Shown piece by piece: positions 32,701 to 43,958 of a DNA stretch of 64,000 bases. The first letter of the stretch is position 1, and every line of letters begins with the position of its first letter. The stretch is taken from NCBI GenBank assembly GCA_016165875.1, contig JABBOT010000080.1, forward strand, positions 43,807,772 to 43,871,771. The letters run 5' to 3'. Source of the stretch: Acanthopleura granulata (Eukaryota; Mollusca; Polyplacophora; Chitonida; Chitonidae). The notes under the pieces were generated by a model. The model was given only the letters and a program-made list of their open reading frames with translations. It did not search any database and was not told where the DNA came from. Position numbers and translations under genes: made by a program.

Positions 32701-32755
32701 TCGCCAGAACTGTCAACGCCCTCAACTTTCTGAGCAGGCTCAATTCCATTCGCAT
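26519..32755 (-). CDS. TMED6: p24-family cargo receptor, TMED6-like (isoform from proximal first exon)
   Basis: p24/TMED proteins are type I membrane proteins cycling between ER and Golgi, acting in COPI/COPII vesicle cargo sorting. Exons on the minus strand: 32755-32513 (phase 0 end), 28967-28850 (phase 1 end), 27212-27067 (phase 0 end) and 26752-26519 (stop). They total 741 nt, 246 aa, close to TMED6 (~240). Exon 1 has a signal peptide (KLRALTVLAIVYHAGITSVKA) and the first GOLD strands, with a lumenal Cys in VDCFFQ. Exon 2 (VLRGGDRNVDVIITDPNSE) and exon 3 (VYQICIDNTFSRF) complete GOLD with the second Cys. Exon 4 has the coiled neck, one membrane span (YWSIAQCVVIVISAAAQVYF) and a short tail, LRKLFEVKN..., without a KKXX signal. 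TMED6 is preferred because of YWS.AQ..VI..S..QVYFL; another p24 subfamily is possible. Confidence 0.88.
26997..27070 (-). repeat. 32-bp tandem copies of the TMED exon 3 donor
   Basis: On the + strand acttaccgtaaag starts at 26997, 27029 and 27061, exactly 32 bp apart, with a degenerate fourth copy near 26,965. In the gene's direction each is CTTTACG|GTAAGTAGATG, so the 5' splice site and last exon bases are repeated three times. Confidence 0.9.
27067..27212 (-). CDS. TMED6: TMED6-like exon 3: end of GOLD domain
   Basis: The acceptor gtgtttcag is followed by GT, completing Gly from exon 2, then GTT TAT CAG ATT TGC. The exon encodes VYQICIDNTFSRFTSKLVYL then EQWEKYAKEVQEISFTMD. The donor ACG|gtaagt is at 27067/27066 and is repeated twice downstream (separate entry). 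Confidence 0.9.
28195..28785 (-). repeat. 59-bp minisatellite, ~10 copies, TMED intron 2
   Basis: The motif tggcaatgtttataacc recurs at 28244, 28303, 28363, 28424, 28483, 28542, 28601, 28660, 28719 and 28778, mostly 59 bp apart. Units also share caggcatattgtccacacata. The array ends ~65 bp from exon 2. Open minus-strand frames across it are artefacts of the repeat. Confidence 0.92.
28850..28967 (-). CDS. TMED6: TMED6-like exon 2: middle of GOLD domain
   Basis: Acceptor ctttccag, then GTA TTG CGG GGA. The exon encodes VLRGGDRNVDVIITDPNSEI, then AKHLWKNEGTSEYTVKTA, and ends GCA G|gtaagt. The exon is shifted against the overlapping plus-strand open frame, which is a shadow. Confidence 0.9.
29049..29358 (-). 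CDS. candidate two-exon membrane-protein fragment nested in TMED intron 1
   Basis: Possible exon 29358-29227 (acceptor tctggacacag, donor CTG|gtaagt, 132 nt, phase 0 to 0) encodes IFSVIVFFGQVYADAQQ, then NNCTLSAFYTTGYFTASVVL. Joined to 29147-29049 (acceptor atgtaacag, TAA stop) it continues VHFTAYVALASFLLPLVKTK, giving a second membrane span and a basic tail. The pattern hydrophobic segment, Cys-containing loop, hydrophobic segment is reminiscent of MARVEL-type proteins (synaptogyrin-like), but similarity is weak. No first exon was found. It may be a pseudogene or chance. Confidence 0.3.
29090..29265 (-). repeat. 53-bp tandem triplication carrying splice-like sites
   Basis: agctgtaaa/ggctgtaaa recurs at 29133, 29186 and 29239 (53-bp steps). 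In the minus direction each unit is ...acag, ~26 nt, then gtaagt/gccaat/gcaagt, with a T-rich stretch, then acag again. Confidence 0.8.
31290..31960 (+). repeat. ~32-bp minisatellite, many degenerate copies, TMED intron 1
   Basis: Core cagaaatgactatgtccagg, then gatactctgtccc (e.g. 31631 and 31663, 32 bp apart), runs for ~670 bp with indels. No coding content is evident. Confidence 0.88.
32513..32755 (-). CDS. TMED6: TMED6-like proximal first exon (1A)
   Basis: The start ATG is at 32755 with a second ATG two codons later. The signal peptide is followed by the acidic DDFDFDGFPGAQHD and VDCFFQNAPQGAKLFVNFR. The donor is CGG|gtatgt. It ends in phase 0, as exon 2 requires. Confidence 0.88.
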
Positions 32756-33954
32756 ATTGGACAGAAGCGTTCAGAACGTGTGCAATATGAAAGCCCTGCA
32801 GGCGTTAAGTACATGCCGTGTGCGACTGTGACCCGTGGCGGAATGACGATGTGTCACCGGTTAACCTCGTAGTAAAGCTAAAGCGGGCACAGTGGGAATT
32901 GGCCTAGTCGCTGGCTAAATACTTGTGAGCGTCACAGGTGTGAGATAACGGCTACGCTCACTCATAACTGTACAGGTGTGCATGAATTGTTTAATTAAGC
33001 ATCCATGGGAAAAGCATGCACGTGTGATTCGCCGATGCTCCTAGACCGAGATTGCTCTAACAAAGATTTGTTCAGATATAGGTGGTTTGCTTGGGGCCAT
33101 AGCTGGGCGAACAAAATTTTGTCAAACCTAACGTCAGAGCAATTTCGGACTTCGATACTGCCTACATCTTTCCACCCCGAGCGTATGTATATTCTTTGAG
33201 GTCATGTGGCGTTTAATCACAACTGTACTTTGTAAACTGTGAGTCTTATTTGACAACCATTTTCAGAGCATATTCATGAATGTTTCACCGTTTCTATCCG
33301 ATGATCTAAAGACTGGGACGCTGATTACCCTTGACAGAGGAGTTCAAGGCCAGGGACAGGTAACGTCAAACATTTAGGAACTGAAGTAAGTTGTGGCTTT
33401 CTCCGGTGAGTATTTAGGGCTGAATGTTACTTTGATATTTAGTATCTCGCTGTTAACTTATATGTTATTATTTCGTACTAAAGAGAGAACTTAAATAAAA
33501 ACATTCGAGTGGTATAAGGTGGAGTGTCTCAGTATTATAGGGTATAATTTGTTAACATTTAGTCGAGGCTTTGAGATAAGAAACCGAGGCACAGATTTTA
33601 TTCACCAGTTATATGCTCTGAGATATGGTTAATTTACGGAGTGCGCCAATTTGACTGGTAGGTCGGTAAATGTCGTCATTTGGAAGCTTTTACGCACGTG
33701 CAAACTTTTAAAATTCTTCACAGACACTCTTCTCTGGCTGCAGTAAGGGGTATTTAATGGCAAATGGTTAATTAATCGGCCCCGACTTTTAAACTTGAGG
33801 ACCTAACTTTTAATTTCGGGACCTCGACTTTTAATCTCCGGGCCGCGACTAAAATATGGATGCTAAAAAAAAGTAGAATTATCTCCTTTATCCTTTTTTC
33901 TTCCAAAAATATGCTATTTACTAGGTCAACGTTAAAGCTGTGTAAGACGTAAAT

Positions 33955-34410
33955 GTCTGCCAGGACTTGAGTATTATATGTGGACACAAACTGGGTCGAA
34001 TACCTGTCATGACTTGAGTAATCAGGGTGGACTCACATTGGGTGGAATGTTTGTCATGCTTTGAGTATTTCAGGTGGACTCACATTGGGTGGAGTGTTTG
34101 TCATGCTTTGAGTATTTTGGGTGGACTCACATTTGGCCGAATGCCTGTCATGGCTTGAGTAGTCCGGATGGGCTCACATTGGGTGGAATGTCTGTCGTGG
34201 TGTGAGTATTCAGGGTGGACTCATATTAGGTCGAATGTCTATCATGGTCTGAGTATTCCAGATGGACTCACATTGGGTTGAATGTCTGTCATAGTTTGAA
34301 TATTCCAGGTGGACTCACATTGGGTCGAATGTCTGCCATGGTTTGAGTATTCCGGGTGGTATGTTTCACATGGTTTGATTATTCCGTGTGGACTCTCATT
34401 GGGTCAAATG
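33955..34410 (+). repeat. 47-bp minisatellite, about nine copies
   Basis: The unit ggactcacattgggtcgaat, then gtctgtcatggtttgagtattcc, has cacatt at 34034, 34081 and 34128, 47 bp apart. Lies upstream of TMED exon 1A and downstream of exon 1B. Confidence 0.9.
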
Positions 34411-35389
34411 CCCAAATTGGATCACCCCCACGTGAGTAGCAAGGTAGACAATTTTTGTTACAAGTCCGACACATAAACAGCCTTTATACAGCGTCATATA
34501 TGTGAATAACACAAATGCCCTTGGTGTACATTGCTCTTGCAAAGCCGGATAGGTCTCCCGAGTCGTCGCTGCTCTGGTTTTACTCCTTATGTTGTAGTCG
34601 TTCATATTTTATATACCACAACACTTCTCCTCTGGTTCCTTTAAATTTGATTTGGAAGTTTTAGATGATAATACAATATAGGTCTGCTCACATACTTATT
34701 CTAATTATGTCCCTCAAAGTTTTGCTGTGTTTTATTTCTCAGTGTGACGGTCAGTTATACTTTTCCTGTGAAGGTGGCCTTTTTAATATATGTTTATCCA
34801 CATCTACATCCACTTCAAAAACTGAGCCTTTTGGAATTCAACACAAGGATTTACTTTTAGACATTTTTGCACTTTTATTCCTGATCCAACCTGACCAAAT
34901 GACACAGACACTAGCACATTTCTACAAATCGCAGAATTAAGTCACAAGATTCATTGTACGCACCTCCCCAACTCTTATCCGGTTTCGAGACTATGACAAA
35001 TGCTGTACTCTACAGCGGTCGACCGTCTACACCAGGCTGGCTACGCCACAGCAGCTGACAGAGACCTAACAATGCCCTTCGTTCAGTGGTTACACATTCA
35101 CGCAGGCGGTGTTAGGGTCAAGAATATAATTAAAACCTATCAAATCCATTTCATGTCAATGTAAATTTTCAAAAACATTGTCGACAATCCAATTACACCA
35201 ACCATCTATTTTTCTCTTTTTCACAGGTTTAACGGATTCCTTTTAGCGCGTACTAGGGATCTTCTCCGTTTCCCCCGACATGGCAACCCGGTCTTTTGTG
35301 GGACAAGACGTCAGCCATGATATCGTCAGAGCGCTTCTTGAATAATTTGAGATAATTTGGGAAGGGGACAGAGGGGATGCATAGTTGAA

Positions 35390-35700
35390 TTCCAGACGGA
35401 GTCCAGTGTCGGTCATGATTTGAGCATTTCGGACCGACTCAGATTGGGTCGAATTTCTGTGAGAATGTGAGTATTCTGGGTGAATCCACATAGGGTCGAA
35501 TGTTCGAATGTTTGCGAAGGTTTGAGAATTACGGGTGCACTCAGATTGGGCTATATGTCTGGCAAGTTTTTATCCCGGATGGACTCAGACTGGGTCCTGT
35601 CTGGCAAGGTTTGAATATGCCGGATGGACTCAGATCCGGTCGTATGCCTACCAAGGTAGGAGTATTAACGGTTGATTCATTAGTGAGTCGAATAGGCCTA
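35390..35700 (+). repeat. second, diverged array of the same 47-bp minisatellite
   Basis: Copies of ggactcagattgggtcg, then tctggcaaggtttgaatat, are recognisably the 34-kb unit but more diverged, separated from that array by about 1 kb of non-repetitive sequence. Confidence 0.8.
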
Positions 35701-36974
35701 TCTGAGCACTGTCGAGGTTACCTCATGAACACTTGAAACATGAATGATCGTTTTGGACCGCATCACGCCGAGTGTTCCATTAAGAGGTTGATGTATTGTA
35801 ATCAAGGCAAAAATTCTGATAGAAGTACTGAGGTTAATCCGTCCAGGTATGCCTTCTGGACGAACCGACAAAGGTAATGACGAGAAACCTCATTCAGGTA
35901 AACGTAACTCTCCTCACTACCATTACAGGTATATCAGCACCGGTACTGAGGCTTCTCTGCCATCTTTACCATATAACAAACCTCTGGAGATGTCAGAATA
36001 AGGGGATGAAATATGGGAGTTATAGCACTCCTGTTACACGAAACGCATCAGCACATCAGATAGTCATTTCATTATCAAAAACGGATATTTACTACAGCAG
36101 TATAACATGAGGGTCGTTATCCTCGTCACTCGCATCAGAAGTGCTCCAATAACACACAATATATCTTCACACAGATACATACACAGCATGTGACAAGAGA
36201 TACTGAAAATCAATACAGGCCTGACAACTTGGGTGTGTGGACAGTGTCTGTATTTTACCTGTATCCTCTTTGATTAAACACTAAGATTTATCTGCATCTG
36301 GTCAGAACTAAAAGCCTCTTGTACAGGAGGAGGTATGATAAGGCACTGAAAGTGCCTATGGCTAGCACTGCCCGTTCCGGACACAAATCAGTTAGTTTGT
36401 TTGTGACGACTGTCACTCGTCAATTAACCGCCTATCGCACACTGCATGGGTTATCGGCATTCGAGTTACCAGAACAGAAGGCCACATATGGGCTTGTCTG
36501 ATTTCCAACATTTAATTTTTTCATTGACTTTTTGCTTTTCTTTGGACACCGCACAATATGATACAAGGTTTTTAAAGATCTAATCTTTAATTTTCTACCC
36601 TTATGTTTCTGTAAAATATAATTGTAAGTAGAATTGCTTGATGAACCAATTTTGCAGAATATGAATATTATACATCTTGTTTGGGCCTTTATTCCTGCTT
36701 GCCGTACGATTAACACACACCTATGTACACAACTGCTGTTTCCTTAGGAACAGACTACTTTTCAAACAGGTAGTTAGTAGAAACTATCAACATAATAGGG
36801 ATCGCAACATATAGTTTCAAACGCAACAACTCCAACCTTAGTGTGCAGTGTGATAATAGCGGTCACACATTCCGCACTACAAGGTCAGCAGCACCAAGCT
36901 TTCATCAACTGTTTACTTTCAAAATGATATTATTACAAAACTGTATTTAAAACAAAAACAGATTTTCATGGAGA

Positions 36975-37050
36975 TGACAACACAGACACGAACCCACAAT
37001 CTCTTGGTTCAAACCCTGATACGCTAACCACTACACTGAACTTAACAATT
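36975..37050 (-). mobile_element. tRNA-derived SINE head (decayed)
   Basis: The reverse strand reads agtgtagtggttagcgta, then aagagattgtgggttcgtgtc, an A-box-like and a B-box-like block ~35 bp apart. The stems do not pair well and there is no clean acceptor stem, so a pol III-derived SINE relic is more likely than a functional tRNA. Confidence 0.45.
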
Positions 37051-38329
37051 GATTACTGTGACATTTGTTCGGTACACATCAAGGTAAAAGAAAGGTCGCA
37101 CAAATTAAAAAACGATGTTATTGTGTTAACCATGACGGAATTGGCGCTCCAAAAAGACATTTAGCACGGAGATCAAACTAACTGAAATACGAGTTCTGTG
37201 CAAGTTTTGTCCTGGGGCTCCACTTCCTTTATGCCAAAATCGGGGGTTGAATAGATCCAAAACACCACGAATTTGACCAATTTGAACAATGTGGCATTTT
37301 CAGTTCACAAAAACATTTTCGCTGATTCAAAATTTATACTTTTTTACACATCATATGGACTCGTATATTATATAGGTCTAAATTAAAGAAAAAGTAATGT
37401 AGGAAATTTTTTTCATGGTCAACTTATCGTCCGCGCCAGGGCCACATTCCTCGCCTTATTATACCGCCTCCTTTACTGTTTTATCAATATAACTCGATCC
37501 AATTTATGACCAGTTTTTGTATCACCCACCGCGTAAAACTTGACCGTGGGCGGTTTGATGCGCAAGGCAGACTGGAAGCTTAGAGTGAGGCCTAAGTGCC
37601 AGAAGAAACTGCCCGCAGAGACATTGATCAGAACGGACAATTGTCATTCCGATGCCAAAAAAAACACCTACACGTAATGTAAAAATTTGTAAATATGTAT
37701 ATATATATACACACACCAACCGGAAGCCTCTCCGACAGGATTCGGCCCTCGCACTCTGACAAAGAGAAAGAAAGAGAATAAAACTTCACGCGAAAGTAAT
37801 GCCAAAAAATCTGCATTTGATCACATGTAATCCGAGCAATCTCATCCAACTAACCTCGCAGAATCCGAACAATCTTATATAATCCGAGCAGCCCCATAAA
37901 ATCCGAACAACAAGCCAAGCATCATTCTCATGAAGACACATAATATACAGTTTACAGGTCACAGTACACATAGTCTCAACTGGGATACCGGTACAATAAA
38001 TCTCTCATCGCATTCCAAGTCTCAACAGCTAAAGTCACTTATCAGTTGTTCATTTGACCTTTTAAGTTTAAGGTGTGCGATGTTGGGTTCTGGGCAGCTG
38101 GAGATGTTTGTTATTTTTACCCGGCATGTGAATAATCAATCCATAATATTATAAGGTTGTGTAAGGATTTTAATTCTAACGCTTACATCAGCTACGTGAA
38201 ACAAGTTATCAAACAAGAGTAGCCGGCTCAGTGCCACGCTGTCATGGTGCTAGAACTTGGGGGATCCACCTGGTTCAACGTTTAAACTCCTCCTGCAATT
38301 CTTAACCCTTTTTTCAAACCTAGGTACAT

Positions 38330-38760
38330 TTGTGCTGGTTTTCATATGGGACCTTACAATCGTGTAGATATACCTTGGTTTTCCTATGGGACCTTACATT
38401 CGTGAAGCTATACCTTGGTTTTCTTGTGGGATCTTACATTCGCGAAGCCTAATGTATACCTTGGTCTTCCTGTGAGACCTTACACTCGTGAAGCTATACA
38501 TTGGTTTTCCTGTGGGGAATTACATATGTGAAGTTTTACCTTGGTTTTTCCTCATTCGTGAAACTATACCTTGACTGTCCTGAGGGACTTTACATTCGTG
38601 AAACTATGCCTTGACTGTCCTGTGGGACCTTACATTCGTGAAGCTATACCTTGGCTGTTCCTGTGGAACCTTACATTCGCGAAGCTACCTTAGCTTTCCT
38701 GTGGGAACTTACGTTCGTGAAGTTATCCTTTTGTTCTTGCTTGAGTCGTGAAGTACAGTA
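38330..38760 (+). repeat. ~40-bp minisatellite, about ten copies
   Basis: The unit accttacattcgtgaagcta, then taccttggttttcctgtggg, has accttac at 38351 and 38391 and continues to ~38,750 with substitutions and short indels. Confidence 0.88.
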
Positions 38761-38999
38761 GAACTTCACGTGGACTGTCCAACGGTAAACTCCTATGTGT
38801 GTTCTTGCAGGTGTAGCCTCCATGGTCCTGTGTCACTTGTAGTACGCTATTGTTAAGCAGGTTACAATGGTCAATCCGTTGTTTGTGAAGTTATTGTAGT
38901 ACACATGTATAGAGAACCCATCTGGCCTACAATATTCGCATGTTTGCTTGATCCTGTTGTAGATTTTACGATCGCAGTCATGCCAGTAAATGATATAAA

Positions 39000-39110
39000 G
39001 AAATGCCCCCTGAAACCAACCAAACCAGTCTACCATGCGTGAGTCGGAATCGAACTCCCTACGCAAGCGCCAGCAAATCCTCCGGCACTAACACTCACAC
39101 AGGTGTCCTC
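39000..39110 (-). mobile_element. tRNA-like SINE fragment
   Basis: ggaatcgaactccc (reverse complement gggagttcgattcc) is a good B-box (GTTCGATTCC) followed by cgactcacgcatgg. A full tRNA cloverleaf is not evident. Confidence 0.35.
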
Positions 39111-39614
39111 CGTGGCGCCTACGAGACAAACTGAACTAGAGCAATAATATTTTCATACATAGGTGTACACTCTTGCTGCGACAATAGATCTTGTTTATCA
39201 CTGCTCGCAGTTTGGCTGAAGACGACTCCCCCCAGCTGTCATGACAACAGCTGCTTAACACGTGACGCATCCAACTACTTACAATGTCTTATGGGGTTCA
39301 TGCAGGCAGTATGGATTTTACTACTTTGTCAATATTACTTGATCAGATGTAAATACAACTTACACTATGCTGATGTCAAGATACAGGCATATACACGTGC
39401 AAGCAGATACAGTGGTGCGCGCCATCCCTACATAATATTTATTTTCTCTTTACCTATATTTTTTTCATATCCTTTCATAGAACATTTTTATGGACAATCA
39501 AGGCACAGCGTTATTTCTTGAATTCCACAATAATAATAGAAGTCAATTAATAAAACTTATCCGAAAACACACTGACCAGTGGTTGTGTCCCGTGGCAGTA
39601 GCTCTATGAATTTG

Positions 39615-39989
39615 CTACGACATTAATTGAGGGACCATGTTTCCAAAATCCCGTTTAGTATCAAAGCGTCCAACCGAAGAGCTACACAAACTATAATGCG
39701 ACATTAAGGCGTCATCCTGAACACAGTAAAGAAGCTGTCGATAGTTCTGTATCTGTGAACATCCAGCTTCCATGCTGAATCCATCACACGGGCCTCCTTT
39801 ATAACCCAAAGTGACTTGTCGAACACCAAGGCTACATTGATATTTGAGACTGACAAAGACACGTAACTTGTAAATGCCTTGGGTAGGCACTGGAATGGGG
39901 GGAGTTCTAGGTCCGAATTCAGGTGAACTATCGTTATGGAGGAAAACAAAACGCCACTGGGACATTCGACAGATTGTCAACCAGAGCAC
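39615..39989 (-). other. unassigned open frame, 124 codons
   Basis: The minus-strand frame reads PRTPPIPVPTQGIYKLRV, then KYQCSLGVRQVTLGYKGGPC and SQIQNYRQLLYCV, before a stop. It is Cys-containing with non-repetitive composition, unlike the surrounding repeats. An acceptor-like cctacccaag precedes GC ATT TAC, giving a possible internal exon start at ~39,881. I do not recognise the family. A second frame is also open over part of the region, so this may be chance. Confidence 0.25.
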
Positions 39990-41499
39990 CGATTGTAATG
40001 TACCGTGACCGATTTAATACATCCGTGATGCATGAAGAGCCAAGGAGATTAACTATTTGTGGACGGATTTGCCGTCCGTTTTGTTACCACTTTTTCCATT
40101 CCCCATTCTCTCCTTTTCCCCGTCTCTTGTCCAAGTTTCGGCAATTTTACACTCCCATACCCTTCACAGTGCGAGATTTAACACCTGTAATTTTCGGACA
40201 CACTTAAATACTCCTCACAGTGCAAGTTTCAATGACTTCAATTGTTAGACACATTTCCAAACAATTGACAGTGGAGGTTTCAAGAACCTTAATTCTCAAA
40301 CACTTCAATAGCTCTCACAACTGACGTGCTGTCCACATCATGGCTGAAGATCACATGTTATAGACTTACTGTGGCCTTTGTGGTGTGGAGACTAGCAAAC
40401 ACTGACATATTTTCAGGAAATATGAATAAAATGAATAAAATGGTGTATGAATAATGGGATAGAATATAGTGTATACGGCCATAAGTGGAAGCATGTATAA
40501 TGAATGATTACGATTATAAGCCAGATCGGCAGAATTTCAGCCTTATAGCGGCTATATGCAGCATTCAGGGTTGTTGCCTTTCTTTTCAGTGGAATGTGCA
40601 ATATCTGGACCTGGTTGAAACCTGATGGAAACTCTGGGGTTTTATAACAGAACAATTAGAGTTTTCAGAGTAACAGAAACGTAGTTAGTGGAACAAAATC
40701 GGTTCACCAGTTTGAGGTTTGGTAAAGAAGATTGAGGAAAATGTGCATGGCTTCCGTTTTGTCCCTGTTACAAGGCAGTGGCCTAGAGCACACACACCAC
40801 ACGGAGGGAAGAAGACGGGCGCTGTGTGCCTATACATGGGTGTCATGTGATCAGAGTGGACTTAGAGCGCTCATACAGGCCGTGTGTCAGACGGCAAACA
40901 CAAGCAAAATACCAAAGGTTGTCTAAAGAGGTGAAGTAATTAACGAAATCAAATGTCAGCAATTAGCCGTTCCAAAGTTTCAGCTCACGCTATATGCATA
41001 AGCAAATATTTATTCTTTATCTGATGTACTTGGATGAAGCCGTAAAAATGGAACCATATGTTGGACAAATATTTTGACACCTCGACACATAACTTACGCC
41101 ACCTTCAGAATGTTCCCGGCGATATACAGACACTATCATATACGATTCCTCCCAGAACGTATCAGGGCTGTCAGTAGACCATATGAAGTGCTTCGTTCCG
41201 CGCAGAACACAGCCAAAATAGTTAGGCATTACCTATAAACGGCTAGACAGGGAAACAGACATAATTGCCGTATATCTTAGATTACACTTTATATAAATTT
41301 CCCTGTCCTCCGATATAAATTACCCTTTTCAAACTTGTGGCATGTGGTGTTATTTACTGTTATTTTCGTCAATAATACGGAAGGAATGAAATGTGCTATT
41401 CCCACACACACGTGTATATAGGCGAACTCACCACGCAACTGTGGCTATCACCAATATCCATCACATAAGTAAACGAAGCAACTGTCGCTATGTATGTAA

Positions 41500-42095
41500 A
41501 GTGGCAATGATACTAAATGACCATCAGTATATGTATATAGTATACACACAGGAGTGTAGAGAAGGAGCAACTGTGGCTTTATATGTAAAATGGCAATGAC
41601 CCTACCTGATCATCAGTATATATATATACATAGTATACACACAGGAGTGTAGAGAAGGAGCAACTGTGGCTATGTGTGTAAAGTGACAATGACCTTAATT
41701 GATCAGGAGTGTAGAGAAGGAGCAACTGTGGCTATGTATGTAAAATGGCAATGACCCTAATTGATCATCAGTATATATATAGTATACACACAGGAGTGGA
41801 GAGAAGGAGCAACTGTGGCTATGTGTGTAAAGTGACAATGACCCTAATTGATCATCAGTATATATATAGTATACACACAGGAGTGGAGAGAAGGAGCAAC
41901 TGTGGCTATGTGTGTAAAGTGACAATGACCCTAATTGATCATCAGTATATATATACAATATACACACAGGAGTGTAGAGAAGGAGTAACTGTGGCTATGT
42001 ATGTAAAGTGGCAATAACCCTAATTGATCATCAGTACATATATACAATATACACACAGGAGTGTAGAGAAGGAGTAACTGTGGCTATGCCCAGAA
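41500..42095 (+). repeat. 87-89 bp minisatellite, about seven copies
   Basis: Unit: tgaccctaattgatcatcag, then a (TA)n run, tacacacaggagtg, gagaaggagcaactgtggct, atgtgtgtaaagtg. Starts of atgtgtgtaa/atgtatgtaa at 41821, 41908 and 41997 give 87-89 bp. Because 87 is a multiple of three, both strands stay open over several copies; this is a by-product of the repeat. Confidence 0.9.
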
Positions 42096-43153
42096 AATAG
42101 CAACGATCCTACATAACCGATCGCCAACATAAACATGTTGTGCCCACATATATGAAATACACAATGTTTGACCTTTTTTAAGTGAGTTAACAAGCCCCGT
42201 CTGCTGCTGAGAAACCTTTTAAATTACAACCATTAACCCCCCTCTACCCCCGAGGCCACGTAGAGTCAGTATTTGTGTTATTACTATGTTTGGAACGCCG
42301 GCATTTCACTGAGGAGCTTGTCGTACTACCTGAATACATGGCAACAACCCACACCTGCCAGAAGACATCTATTAGAAGGTGTTTTCCGGACTCTGTGCTG
42401 AACATCTGACTCAAGCGATTTTTAATATTCTCAGCGATTTTAGTCATGGAAATATGACTGTTACTATTGGGCAAGCAAAATATAAAAGCATCATTATTAT
42501 ACAGCGATTATAGTATTTACAATGGTAACCTGGCAACCAATGGAGCTCCATAGTATGAACCATCCGCTTCACTATATACAAGTTTGTTACTGGGTGGGCA
42601 CTATCTGTCTAGACTTATAGCTGTATAATAATGTAGACATATTCTAATTCATTCACTGCAAATTTGCAAAAGCATCGGATGCAATGTATGAAAGAGGTAT
42701 GATGAACGTATTTCACAGCATTAGGCTGCATTTCTCGAGAGAGGTTAAGATACATGTAGAATTAAGTGTGTGAATGTGTACTAAACAGCATAGGCATACT
42801 TGTGCATCTAACTTTGTCACTTAACTTTCCATGAAGACCGGTTCCTGAGCAGACGGCATCTCTACGTCACGAGTCATCTTAATGACAAAATCCTGCTCCG
42901 ACTTTACGTAATTTAAACATAAATTAACTTACGTTACCTACAAACACCTCGTTTGCACCTTCCTGAAATAAAGATACCTACATACACCGTGTACGCATGA
43001 AGGTTCATAATGTGTGAAATCCAATTGGTAGTTATTGGTCTTAACAACCATCTTCTTAAGTTACATTATCAGTCGGGGCATTCTGGGGGCTTTCTAAGCT
43101 GTAGCTCTAAATGTTGAAATGGTATGAAATTCAGTATAGTAAAAACACATCTT

Positions 43154-43422
43154 TGATTTATTTATATATTTGATTGCTGTTTTACGCCATACTCAAGAAT
43201 ATTTCACGTATACCACGGCGGTCAGCATTATGGTGGGAGGAAACCGGGCAGAGCGCGGGAGAAACCCACGACCATCCGCAGGTTGCTGGCAGACCCTCCC
43301 ACGTACGGCCGGAGAGGAAGCCAGCATGAGCTGGTCTTGAGCTCACAGCGACCGCATTGGTGGGAGGCTGCGAGTCATTGTGCTGCGGTAGCGCGCTAAC
43401 CGACTGAGCCACGGAGGCCCCC
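43154..43422 (-). mobile_element. near full-length tRNA-derived SINE (family 1)
   Basis: Read on the minus strand, the head has TGGCTCAGTCGG (43,411-43,400), a perfect pol III A-box. The body follows: ctcatgctggcttcctctcc, ggccgtacgtgggagggtct, gtgggtttctcccgc, ggtttcctcccacc, gtataCGTGAAATATTCTTGA. The tail is AT-rich (atatataaataaatc). It is the best-preserved of three copies here. Confidence 0.82.
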
Positions 43423-43644
43423 AACATCTTTGAGGCTATGTTACACATGTGCATATTCATAACATGACAACTGTTTGACGTGCAGCAAACAAGCGAACAT
43501 GACATCATTCATGCGAATGCACCCTACGCCGGGTTGTTTCTTATTCGTCACCAAGCTCTTGAACCGTATCGTGCAGTGTTTCATTTACAGCATTATAAAA
43601 ATGTAAATGTATACATATGTATTCCATTTCATATAACAAGTGGT

Positions 43645-43692
43645 TTTATTATTTATTTATTTATTTATTTATTTATTATTTTTTTTTTTTGA
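43645..43692. repeat. (TTTA)n microsatellite plus T run
   Basis: ttatttatttatttattt... followed by a run of T. Confidence 0.85.
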
Positions 43693-43958
43693 CTTGGGCC
43701 CTGGAGGGGAGTCATGGGGATTCGCAGCCGGGCTCTTATCTATAATAATACAGTAACACATGATCATATATACATGTAATTATCCAGCAAGTAAATAAGG
43801 CGTAATAGGTGGTAATACCTCAAAGTGCTGGGCCTACACTGTAGGCCTACGTGTGGCCTAAAGTCTGTGTCTCAGTGGCGTAAGAATTCAACTGTTCTGA
43901 GAAGCAGATCTCTTGCCTATGTCATGCAACCCACCCCAAAGTTTACATTGTCACTCAC

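Noticed and set aside
36975..37050. Functional tRNA gene on the minus strand
   Set aside because: A- and B-box-like motifs are present but acceptor and T stems do not pair; a SINE relic is more likely.
41098..41208. Minus-strand frame VLRGTKHFIW... before gtaagt, considered as exon 2 of a second TMED gene
   Set aside because: Only the first four residues match exon 2; no AG acceptor precedes it, length and phase are wrong (111 nt, phase 0 instead of 118 nt, phase 1).
28195..42095. Regularly spaced repeats resembling CRISPR arrays
   Set aside because: Units are contiguous tandem repeats without unique spacers, in an intron-rich animal locus; they are minisatellites.
42244..42474. Minus-strand frame with IKNRLSQMF, considered as a TMED neck exon (4B)
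   Set aside because: No membrane span follows, and its order relative to other candidate exons does not fit a gene.
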